The position numbers and the translations under genes were made by a program. This document shows positions 17,852 through 25,619 of a stretch of 64,000 nucleotides of DNA, piece by piece (the first letter of the stretch is position 1; each line of letters opens with the position of its first letter). Origin of the DNA: Cyclobacteriaceae bacterium (lineage in GTDB: Bacteria > Bacteroidota > Bacteroidia > Cytophagales > Cyclobacteriaceae). Where the stretch lies: assembly GCA_958296015.1 (NCBI GenBank), contig CATQIH010000014.1:1-64000 (forward strand), read 5' to 3'. A model generated the notes under the pieces. That model was not told the origin of the DNA, did not search any database, and saw only the letters and a list, made by a program, of their open reading frames with translations.

Positions 17852-19198
17852 TTACAGCCCGTATTTATCCAGTCTGCGGTACAGGGCGGTGCGGGTGATG
17901 CCCAGCGCTTTGGCGGTTTGGGTGATGTTGCCCTGGTTGCGCTGCAATGCCTGCCTAATGAATTTCTTTTCATTGTCATCCAGCGTGGTCGATACGTCAG
18001 TACCTGTATGAAGGTTGGGATTGTATGAGGCATCAAGTGCAAAATCGTGGGTGTCAATCGTATCTTTTTCGCACAAAATTACCGCCCGTTCTATGGCATG
18101 TTGCAGCTCGCGCACATTGCCGGGCCATGCATACTGCTGTAGACGGGCAAGGGCTGCTGCACTGAGCTGTAATGGCTTGTTATATTTTGTAGCATACATG
18201 CTCAAAAAATGTTCGGCCAGCAAAGGAATATCCGCTGACCTTTGGTGCAGCCGTGGCACCGTAATCTCTACCGTATTGATTCTATAGAGCAAATCCTGGC
18301 GAAAGCTGTCTTCTCTGACCATATCATAGAGCGGCATGTTGGTGGCGCAGATCAGCCGCACATCCGTTGCCTTCTCCTGGTTGGCACCTATCGGAGTCAC
18401 CCTGCGGCTTTGAATGGCCGACAGCAGCTTGACCTGCTGAGGAAGCGACAAATTGCCAATCTCATCTAGAAAGAGCGTGCCGCCTGCTGCCAGTTCAAAC
18501 TTACCTGCTTTATCCTGATAAGCATCGGTAAACGCCCCTTTTATATGGCCAAACATCTCGCTTTCAAACAAAGAAGGTGTCAGCGTACCCACATCCACAC
18601 TGATGAAAGGTGCATTTTTTCGTAGCGACAGATTATGCAACTGGCGGGCTACCAGTTCTTTGCCCGTACCATTCTCTCCCATGATCAGCACGTTGGCATC
18701 TGTGGCAGCCACCTTGCTGATGAGCGTATGCACCTGCTGCATCGCCACAGAATTGCCGATCATCTCATACGTTGCCGTAGTTTCTTTGGGTGACGATCGC
18801 TTCCGGTGGTGCTGTCGGTCTAGTGTGGCCTGCAATACTTCCAGCAGTTTGCTGTTCTTCCAGGGCTTCAGCACAAAATTGGCAGCACCCATGCGCATAG
18901 CTTCTACGGCCAGTTCCACATCGCCATACGCAGTGATCAGCACGACGCCGGTTTGCGGAGCAATGGTGAGGATACGCTCCAGCCAGTACAGGCCCTCCTT
19001 TCCGTCATGTTCCCCACGCCTGAAGTTCATATCTAGCAACACGATGTCAAACTTATTTCTGGAAATAAGCTGGTTGATGCAGGCAGGATCGGGTTCTGTG
19101 ACGACTTCTGTAAAATGCTGTTTCAGAAACATACTGGCAGAGTGCAGCACATCCACATCATCGTCTATGATTAGTATTTTGCAAGCTTTTTGGTTCAT
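17852..19198 (-). CDS. Sigma-54-dependent response regulator (NtrC family)
   Basis: I chose the ATG at 19198 (448 residues; MNQKACKILIIDDD begins the receiver domain) over a longer open frame. The receiver domain spans 6-122 with the phosphorylatable D56 (VLLDMNF) and K111. The AAA+ sigma-54 activator domain spans about 143-370 with Walker A GENGTGKE (174-181), loop L1 GAFTDA (221-226, a variant of GAFTGA), Walker B TLFLDE, and arginine finger around R306. A Fis-type helix-turn-helix lies at 427-446. No histidine kinase is adjacent. Three sigma-54-type promoters with upstream elements precede the permease units on the other strand, and they are the obvious candidate targets. Confidence 0.95.
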   Translation of the reverse strand: MNQKACKILIIDDDVDVLHSASMFLKQHFTEVVTEPDPACINQLISRNKFDIVLLDMNFRRGEHDGKEGLYWLERILTIAPQTGVVLITAYGDVELAVEAMRMGAANFVLKPWKNSKLLEVLQATLDRQHHRKRSSPKETTATYEMIGNSVAMQQVHTLISKVAATDANVLIMGENGTGKELVARQLHNLSLRKNAPFISVDVGTLTPSLFESEMFGHIKGAFTDAYQDKAGKFELAAGGTLFLDEIGNLSLPQQVKLLSAIQSRRVTPIGANQEKATDVRLICATNMPLYDMVREDSFRQDLLYRINTVEITVPRLHQRSADIPLLAEHFLSMYATKYNKPLQLSAAALARLQQYAWPGNVRELQHAIERAVILCEKDTIDTHDFALDASYNPNLHTGTDVSTTLDDNEKKFIRQALQRNQGNITQTAKALGITRTALYRRLDKYGL

Positions 19199-19308
19199 GC
19201 GTCGCTGGTGTTTGGTAAGTAATTTAGTACAATGAATTGAAAAATCAAGTGCTCGATAGGGATAAGACCTTGGAAGTCGGGACAGATGGAAAGGCTGGCA
19301 TGAGACAA

Positions 19309-20376
19309 TCACTTATTTTTCATCACCCGCACCTTCGCTATTGTACCATCACCACCTGCAGCAAAGCCAACGGCGGCATCAGGGGCAAACTGTATGGCAT
19401 GGTAACCTACTGTGTCTGTGGCAGACCAGTGCTTGCCGCCATCGGCAGAATAATCTGACCCGGTTGTGCCTACACTCATATATAATTGCAGCGCAGGCGC
19501 ATAGGCTGCACCCGAACGATAACCTGCCGGTGGTGTGTCTGCAAGCTGCCAGGTGATGCCTCCGTCTGTGGTAAAACCGGCGTTCTTTTCAGCTGATGTA
19601 GGTTGCACATAATCGCCGCCCACGGCTATGCCATGCAGGCTGTCGGCAAAAGCCAGCGAAAAAATGCCGGTAGACGCTTCGCCCTGTACCAATGGCACTT
19701 GTACTGCCTGCCAGTTGGTGCCACCATCAGTGGAGCGAAATACCCTGGAAGACTTTCCGCCAGTGGCAAACCATGCCAGTTGCTGGCCTTGTACGGCTAC
19801 GCCGGTGCCACTGCCTGCAAAACCCGCTTCTCCTTCCTCTGCCATAGGAATGCCAGACATAGGGATTTCCTCCCAAGTGTCACCGCCATTGGTGGTGCGG
19901 ATCAGTACAAAATGCCCGTCTACCGGGTCGCTCATGGCCAGGCCGTGGTTTTCGTCCCAGAAGGCAAAGGCATCAAAGAAAATACCGGGCGTGTGGTTTT
20001 CGTACTGCAACACCCAGGTGTCGCCGCTATCCATCGTTTTGTAGAGTAGGGCGGGCGTGCCGGCACTAAGTATGTAGGCAGTCTGTGCATCAAAGGCGGC
20101 AATATCGCGGAAATCTATGGTGTCGGCATCCGGCAGTGTACCTGTTTTCCAGGAGCTGCCGCTATCCATCGTGCGTAGAAAAGTACCCTGACTGCCACTG
20201 GCCCACACCACAGCGGTATCTACCACGGATAGCCCACGCAGGCTGGCTTGCGTACCGCTGCTTTGTGGCGTCCACTGAAAAGTGTAAGACGGAGGAGTAT
20301 TGCCCGTTTCGGTTTTTGTGTTGTCTGTGCAGCTGAGGTTCAGGCTACATAAGAGTATCAGTATTATTTTTTTCAT
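19309..20376 (-). CDS. Asp-box (BNR/YCF48-like) beta-propeller lipoprotein
   Basis: The 355-residue protein has a lipoprotein signal peptide with acylation site C16 (LNLSC). Six Asp-box motifs (S/T-x-D/N-x-G-x-x-W) are visible: TMDSGSSW, TMDSGDTW, TTNGGDTW, STDGGTNW, TTDGGITW and SADGGKHW. They are spaced as in a six- or seven-bladed propeller of the YCF48/oxidoreductase type. It is probably anchored in the outer membrane facing the periplasm or surface. No catalytic residues of sialidases are evident, so a binding or assembly role is more likely. It lies upstream of the sigma-54 activator gene in the same direction (110-nt gap) and divergent from the first permease unit. Confidence 0.85.
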   Translation of the reverse strand: MKKIILILLCSLNLSCTDNTKTETGNTPPSYTFQWTPQSSGTQASLRGLSVVDTAVVWASGSQGTFLRTMDSGSSWKTGTLPDADTIDFRDIAAFDAQTAYILSAGTPALLYKTMDSGDTWVLQYENHTPGIFFDAFAFWDENHGLAMSDPVDGHFVLIRTTNGGDTWEEIPMSGIPMAEEGEAGFAGSGTGVAVQGQQLAWFATGGKSSRVFRSTDGGTNWQAVQVPLVQGEASTGIFSLAFADSLHGIAVGGDYVQPTSAEKNAGFTTDGGITWQLADTPPAGYRSGAAYAPALQLYMSVGTTGSDYSADGGKHWSATDTVGYHAIQFAPDAAVGFAAGGDGTIAKVRVMKNK

Positions 20377-20509
20377 AAGCTATTGACTCACCATTTTTAT
20401 CAAACAACCAACAGGTTCCCTACTGGATGACATGACTTAAGCATACTGTATCGCGTAATTTATATATTCAGTTGGTTGCACAAATATAACAATCTATCCG
20501 AGAAAACAG

Positions 20510-20552
20510 GTGTATCGAAAGCGTACGGTAGACTGTCTCGAAAACGATACAC
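20510..20552 (+). promoter_or_regulatory. Candidate enhancer (UAS) for permease unit 1
   Basis: A perfect inverted repeat GTGTATCG (20510-20517) / CGATACAC (20545-20552) flanks a direct repeat of TCGAAANCG. The element aligns without gaps to 30197-30237 and 38583-38623 at roughly two thirds of positions. It starts 116 bp upstream of the -24 TGG of the sigma-54-type promoter, a normal distance for an NtrC-family binding site. Confidence 0.6.
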
Positions 20553-20625
20553 TCCAGCTAAATCATAGCGTACAAAGAAAAAGCAATGCACTGAATGATA
20601 GCGACTTACGAAAATATGTGTAAAA

Positions 20626-20641
20626 TGGAAAAGAAATTGCG
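20626..20641 (+). promoter_or_regulatory. Sigma-54-type (-24/-12) promoter of permease unit 1
   Basis: TGG (20626-20628), an 8-nt spacer and TTGC (20637-20640) match the TGG-N8-TTGC core with exact GG/GC spacing. The expected start of transcription is about 20652, giving an 18-nt leader before the ATG at 20670. Confidence 0.7.
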
Positions 20642-20669
20642 CTTTTGGTACTAACCTAACCGTACGACG

Positions 20670-23054
20670 ATGATCCGAAACTATATAACCACCACTTTGC
20701 GCCACCTCAACAAGCACCGCAGCTATGCGCTGATCAATCTGCTGGGGCTTTCGCTGGGCATCACTTGTAGCCTGGTGCTCTTCCTGCTCATCAAATTCTG
20801 GCTGAGCTTTGATACGTTTCATGCACAGGGCAATCGTATTTACCGCGTGGTGCAGGAATCTAAAAGAGGCGAAGGAATGAACTATACGCCGGGTGTGCCT
20901 ATCCCGTTTGCAGAAGCTTTTCGCAACGATTTTTCCGATGTGGCTAACTCGGTATTTGTTTCGGCCCTGGAATATGAAGGTACGCTGCTCACGGTAGAAG
21001 ATACGGCGGGTAATCCCAAAAACTTCCAGGAAGAACTGCACATTGCCTACACGGAGCCTGCTTACTTTCATATCTTTGACTTTCCCCTTAAAGCTGGTGA
21101 TGCACAAAAAGCGTTGGCAGCTCCCAACAGCGTTGTGTTGTCAGAGAAATATGCTGAAAAATACTTTCCAGGTGCTGATGCTGTGGGCAAAACCATCCTG
21201 CTCAATCATAAAACGCCGCTGGTTGTCACAGGCATCATACAGGATTATCCGGACAATACAGGGATGCAATTTGACGTGTTGATCTCATGGACCACGATCA
21301 AAGACAAGAACAAAGGTGATTGGGGCAGCGTGTCCAGTGGCGATCGGTTCTACGTGTTGCTGGCCAAGCAGCAAAAACCTGAGAATATCGATGCACAACT
21401 GGTTGCTTTTGCAGAAAAATACTATGGAAAAGATATGATTGCTCAAAGCCACAACCAGCACTACTTACAGGCACTGCACGACATGCACTTTGATCCGCGC
21501 TTTGGCGATGGCACGGTGAGCTGGGAAATGGTGTGGATTCTGGGCGTTGCGGCTGCCTTCCTGGTTTTTATTGCCTGTGTCAACTTTGTGAATCTGGCCA
21601 CAGCTACTTCTGTCAAACGGGCCAAAGAGGTAGGCGTACGCAAGGTGCTAGGCGGCAACAACACACAACTGATCTGGCAGTTTCTGGGAGAGACTTTTGC
21701 TATCACACTATTATCGGTACTCATCTCCCTGGGACTCACAGAACTGCTGCTGCTCAAGATCAATCCTCTGCTGGACACCACTTTGCATTTACAGATCAGC
21801 GACCTATGGCTGGTAGCCTACTTAACTGGACTGACGCTACTGATTACGTTATTTTCCGGTCTGTACCCTGCCTGGGTGCTGGCGCGTATTCCTGCCACGC
21901 AGGCATTTCACAAAGTATTGCAACGAGGAGGCAGGCAAAGGTTTGATCTCCGTCGCAGCCTGATCGTCTTTCAGTTCGCTGTGGCGCAGGTATTTGTCAT
22001 CGGCACACTGGTGCTGTTTCAGCAAATGCAGTATATACGCCAGGCAGACCTGGGTTTTCGGCCTGATGCGATCGTGGATGTACGCCTGCCGGAGAGCCAA
22101 GTTAGCCAGAAAAAGGCTTTGCAAAACGCTTTGGCACAGATTCCTGCCGTATCAGGGGTAAGCCTGGCCTCTGCGGCACCTGCTTCGGGCTGGATCAGCA
22201 TCACCAGCTATAAAGTGCAGGGAGCCGAAGAAAGCCAGAATACACAAGTCAAAGCCATTGACAAAAATTACCTGGACTTGTACAAAATCCCACTACTGGC
22301 AGGAGAAGGCTTCAACGATACCGACACGCTGAGCCGGATGGTTGTCAACGAAACTTTTCTGAAAGAAAATGGCTGGCAAACACCACAAGAGGCACTGGGC
22401 CAGATGGTGACTATATACGACCGTACCATTCCGATTGTAGGAGTGGTGAAAGACTTTCATACGCTCTCGCTCAAAGAGAAGATTGAGCCTACCATTTTGC
22501 TGGACTATAGCAGCGGCTACGAAATGGCGGCCATCAAGCTCCAAACCAGTGATATGCCCGGTGCACTGGCAGCTATTGAGAAGCAATGGTCGGCTTTCTA
22601 TCCGGAATACACCTTCGACTATCAATTTGCCGATGATGAGGTTGCTGAGTTTTATGACAATGAAGAAAAGCTCTCCAACATCATCAGCGCTGCTGCGTTG
22701 GTAGTTATCTTCATTGGCTGCTTGGGCTTGTATGGACTGGTCACATTCATGGCAGAGCAGAAGACCAAAGAAGTAGGTGTACGCAAGGTGCTGGGAGCTT
22801 CAGTGCTGAGCATCGTGCAGCTATTTTCCAAAGAGTTTATCAAACTGATTGCGATCGCCTTTGTGGTGGCCGCTCCGCTTTCGTACTTCATGATGCGTAG
22901 CTGGTTGCAGAATTTCAACTTCAAAATTACCCTGGGTGCCGGTGTCTTTGTAGCGGGTATAGCACTTACCCTGGCGATTGCCTTGCTCACCATAGGCTAT
23001 CGCTCGGTGCGGGCAGCATTGGCCAACCCGGTGGATAGTCTGCGAAGTGAATAA
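20670..23054 (+). CDS. MacB/FtsX-like ABC transporter permease 1
   Basis: The 794-residue protein has the eight-helix double architecture common in Cytophagales: helix 1 (about 20-42), a MacB-type periplasmic domain (about 45-240), an FtsX helical block (about 285-450, with FVNLATATSVKRAKEVGVRKVLG), a second periplasmic domain (about 455-670), and a C-terminal FtsX block (FIGCLGLYGLVTFMAEQKTK through ANPVDSLRSE). The KEVGVRKVLG coupling motif, which contacts the ATPase, is present twice. No ATPase gene is nearby, so it must use a remote one. MacB-type proteins act as mechanotransmitters for lipoproteins, peptides or drugs. It heads a three-permease operon behind the sigma-54-type promoter at 20626. 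Confidence 0.92.
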   Translation: MIRNYITTTLRHLNKHRSYALINLLGLSLGITCSLVLFLLIKFWLSFDTFHAQGNRIYRVVQESKRGEGMNYTPGVPIPFAEAFRNDFSDVANSVFVSALEYEGTLLTVEDTAGNPKNFQEELHIAYTEPAYFHIFDFPLKAGDAQKALAAPNSVVLSEKYAEKYFPGADAVGKTILLNHKTPLVVTGIIQDYPDNTGMQFDVLISWTTIKDKNKGDWGSVSSGDRFYVLLAKQQKPENIDAQLVAFAEKYYGKDMIAQSHNQHYLQALHDMHFDPRFGDGTVSWEMVWILGVAAAFLVFIACVNFVNLATATSVKRAKEVGVRKVLGGNNTQLIWQFLGETFAITLLSVLISLGLTELLLLKINPLLDTTLHLQISDLWLVAYLTGLTLLITLFSGLYPAWVLARIPATQAFHKVLQRGGRQRFDLRRSLIVFQFAVAQVFVIGTLVLFQQMQYIRQADLGFRPDAIVDVRLPESQVSQKKALQNALAQIPAVSGVSLASAAPASGWISITSYKVQGAEESQNTQVKAIDKNYLDLYKIPLLAGEGFNDTDTLSRMVVNETFLKENGWQTPQEALGQMVTIYDRTIPIVGVVKDFHTLSLKEKIEPTILLDYSSGYEMAAIKLQTSDMPGALAAIEKQWSAFYPEYTFDYQFADDEVAEFYDNEEKLSNIISAAALVVIFIGCLGLYGLVTFMAEQKTKEVGVRKVLGASVLSIVQLFSKEFIKLIAIAFVVAAPLSYFMMRSWLQNFNFKITLGAGVFVAGIALTLAIALLTIGYRSVRAALANPVDSLRSE

Positions 23055-23057
23055 AAT

Positions 23058-23114
23058 GAGCGGGGAGCTTGGAGGTTGGGGCCGGGCGTATTCCCCGCTC
23101 CAAGCCCCCTGCTC
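23058..23114. repeat. Intergenic imperfect hairpin, AGCTTGG family, copy 1
   Basis: A 17-bp imperfect inverted repeat (23058-23074 with 23098-23114, 15 of 17 positions paired) fills the gap between permeases 1 and 2. The arms carry GAGCGGGGAGCTTGG and its complement. Related elements follow permease 2 and permease 4, which points to a REP-like dispersed repeat; it may also stabilise the operon mRNA. Confidence 0.65.
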
Positions 23115-23136
23115 CTAGCTCAAAACTAAAAAAACT

Positions 23137-25524
23137 ATGCTGAAGAACTACATCAAGATTGCATTACGAAACCTGTGGAAACATAAAATCCATACCCTGA
23201 TCAATGTGCTGGGGTTGGCACTGGGCATTGCCAGTAGCATCATCCTCTTTTTTATCGTGCAATACGAACTGAGCTTTGATAATTTTCATCCAAAAGCTGA
23301 TCGTATTTACAGGATTACCTCATCTTCTGAGCACGAAGGAAAAACCTATTACAGCAATACGGTTCCCAAGCCTTTACCTGAAGCTTTTCAACAGGATTTT
23401 GCAGGAGACGTAGAAGATTTGCTGGTGCTTGAAACTACGTACAAACAACTGGTCAAGCTGAACGGACAAACGACTTCTATACAAGAGCCTGTAGCCTTTA
23501 CTCAAAACGAATACTTTTCTTTCCTGAATGTGCCACTCAAAGCGGGTAACCCTCAAACCATACTTCGCCGCCCAAATGAAGTAGTCTTGTCTGAGGCGTT
23601 GAGCAATAAGTTATTTGGCTCCGTAGACCAGGCGTTAGGTCAGGTTTTTACTTTCACCGATGCGGACAGTTCCTATCAGTTGGAAGTTACCGGGGTGATG
23701 CAGAACCCTCCGCAGAATACCGATTTTGACTTTGAGATGCTGATTTCTTACAATACAAAAGAAAAGGTAGGAGAAGAATATTGGAATATGTGGAACTCCG
23801 CTTTTAATGTGTTTGTGCTGCTACCTAAGCATACTGACCCGGACGCTTTGAGCATCCGTTTAGGCCCTTTCCTGAGAAAATATGTAGGCGATGAAGAAGT
23901 AGAAAAGTCAAAAACCAGTTTGCTCCTACAATCTTTGCGCGAATTGCATTATGATGACAGGTATCACGATTTTGGGCGAAAGATGAGCGAAGATACGCTG
24001 GCGGGACTCATCTTTCTGGCAGTCTTGCTTGTGCTGATGGCTTGTATCAATTTTGTCAACCTGGCTACGGCCATCAGTACCAAGCGCACCAAAGAAGTGG
24101 GTATCCGCAAAACATTGGGCAGCAGCAGAAAGCAGATCATCTTTCATTTTCTGGGCGAAGCCCTGGTGGTGACGCTGGTAGCATCGGTGTTAGCCCTGGG
24201 ACTGGCAGAGCTAGGATTGATGCAGCTAAAAAGGTGGTATGATTATCTGAATCCCGTGATAATTCAGTTTGGCTGGAGTAGTGTGGCTTTTCTGCTGTTG
24301 CTAGTCCTATTGGTCACCAACATCGCTGGCTTTTATCCTGGATGGCTGCTGTCCCGTTTCAAACCCATACAGATGTTCAGGGCTTCCGGCGTGGTCACCC
24401 GTCGCCACAGGTTCTCGCTGCGGCAGGGGCTGGTCGTCTTTCAGTTCTTTATTTCCCAGGTCTTTATCGTCTGTACGCTGATCATTTCTCAACAGCTTAA
24501 TTTCTTAGAAAACGCGCCTTTAGGATTCAATGAGCAAGCCATTATTACTGTAGACTTAAAAGACAAAGTTCCTCAAAACATAGCGCGTTTCAAAACAATG
24601 CTGAACGGAACTACTGGCATAGAAGACATGACCTTTTCAGCGTTCAGTGCTATATCTCAAAGTATGTACGGTGGCATCTATGAGGTAGAGGGAGTGGAAA
24701 CTGAGAAGCAGGTTGACCTGCAATTTGCAGACGAGCATTTCTTCGACACCCACGATATGTCATTGCTGGCCGGTAAAGTATTTACCCCTTCCGATTCGGG
24801 TAGCGGTTTTGTGGTGAATGAAGCTTTTGTGCATGACTTGGGTTTACAGCAGCCGGAGCAGGCATTGGGAAAATATATTGCTGTATGGGGCTTTGACCTG
24901 CCCATTGTGGGCGTGGTAGCGGATTATCACACCAGCGATTTCAGACAAAAAATTTCTCCTCTGGTCATCACCAATGCTAGTTCCCAATACGGCTCACTGA
25001 GCCTCAAGGTAGATATGGCGCAGGCAGCAAGCATCATCAGCCGATTGGAAGAAATATGGAAGCTTACTTACCCTGAGTATGACTTTAGCTATGCCTTTCT
25101 GGATGACCAGGTGGCGGGTTTTTACCAGGAGTATGAGCAAAACTTCTCACTGGCGCAGGTGTTTGCCGGCATCGCCATTTTCATCGGCTGCCTAGGCTTA
25201 TACGGGCTGGTGATGTTCATGGCAGAAAGCAAAACCAAAGAGATTGGCATCCGCAAAGTGCTGGGTGCTTCGGTGCGGCATATTCTGGGCTTCTTCTCCA
25301 AAGAATTTGTCAAGCTGATATTGATTGCGTTTGTGCTGGCAGTGCCTCTGGCATATTTCGCCATGCAATACTGGCTGCAAGACTTCGCCTACAAAATTGA
25401 AATAGGACTGGCCGTCTTCACTGCCGGCCTGCTCTTCACCCTGACATTGGTATTACTGACGGTGGGTTATCAATCCATCAAAGCAGCATTAGCCAACCCG
25501 GTAGACTCGCTGAGAAATGAATAA
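23137..25524 (+). CDS. MacB/FtsX-like ABC transporter permease 2
   Basis: The 795-residue protein has the same architecture as permease 1: one N-terminal helix (MLKNYIKIALRNLWKHK start), a MacB periplasmic domain with ELSFDNFHPKADRIYR, an FtsX block with FVNLATAISTKRTKEVGIRKTLG (about 300-325), a second periplasmic domain, and a last FtsX block with KEIGIRKVLGASVRHILGFF and ANPVDSLRNE. It groups with permeases 1 and 4 by the FVNLATA signature. It lies 82 nt after permease 1 with only the hairpin repeat between, so it should be in the same transcript from the sigma-54-type promoter. Its substrate cannot be deduced. Confidence 0.92.
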   Translation: MLKNYIKIALRNLWKHKIHTLINVLGLALGIASSIILFFIVQYELSFDNFHPKADRIYRITSSSEHEGKTYYSNTVPKPLPEAFQQDFAGDVEDLLVLETTYKQLVKLNGQTTSIQEPVAFTQNEYFSFLNVPLKAGNPQTILRRPNEVVLSEALSNKLFGSVDQALGQVFTFTDADSSYQLEVTGVMQNPPQNTDFDFEMLISYNTKEKVGEEYWNMWNSAFNVFVLLPKHTDPDALSIRLGPFLRKYVGDEEVEKSKTSLLLQSLRELHYDDRYHDFGRKMSEDTLAGLIFLAVLLVLMACINFVNLATAISTKRTKEVGIRKTLGSSRKQIIFHFLGEALVVTLVASVLALGLAELGLMQLKRWYDYLNPVIIQFGWSSVAFLLLLVLLVTNIAGFYPGWLLSRFKPIQMFRASGVVTRRHRFSLRQGLVVFQFFISQVFIVCTLIISQQLNFLENAPLGFNEQAIITVDLKDKVPQNIARFKTMLNGTTGIEDMTFSAFSAISQSMYGGIYEVEGVETEKQVDLQFADEHFFDTHDMSLLAGKVFTPSDSGSGFVVNEAFVHDLGLQQPEQALGKYIAVWGFDLPIVGVVADYHTSDFRQKISPLVITNASSQYGSLSLKVDMAQAASIISRLEEIWKLTYPEYDFSYAFLDDQVAGFYQEYEQNFSLAQVFAGIAIFIGCLGLYGLVMFMAESKTKEIGIRKVLGASVRHILGFFSKEFVKLILIAFVLAVPLAYFAMQYWLQDFAYKIEIGLAVFTAGLLFTLTLVLLTVGYQSIKAALANPVDSLRNE

Positions 25525-25528
25525 AAAT

Positions 25529-25605
25529 GAGCAGGGAGCTTGGGGCTTGGGGCTTGGAGCGGGGAGCTTGGAGCCAGGTGTACTCCTCGCTCCTAGCTCC
25601 CTGCT
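25529..25605. repeat. Intergenic imperfect hairpin, AGCTTGG family, copy 2
   Basis: The arms AGCAGGGAGCTNGG (near 25530 and 25592-25605) are inverted. The left arm is followed by tandem GGGGCTTGG-like units, so the element has expanded internally. It fills the gap between permeases 2 and 3 and matches the repeat after permease 1, including a central GTGTA/GCGTA. Confidence 0.65.
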
Positions 25606-25619
25606 AAAACTAAAAAACT

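Noticed and set aside
23055-25619. Sigma-54-type promoters before permeases 2 and 3
   Set aside because: The short gaps hold only the hairpin repeats and no TGG-N8-TTGC match, so both genes are best explained as part of the operon from 20626.
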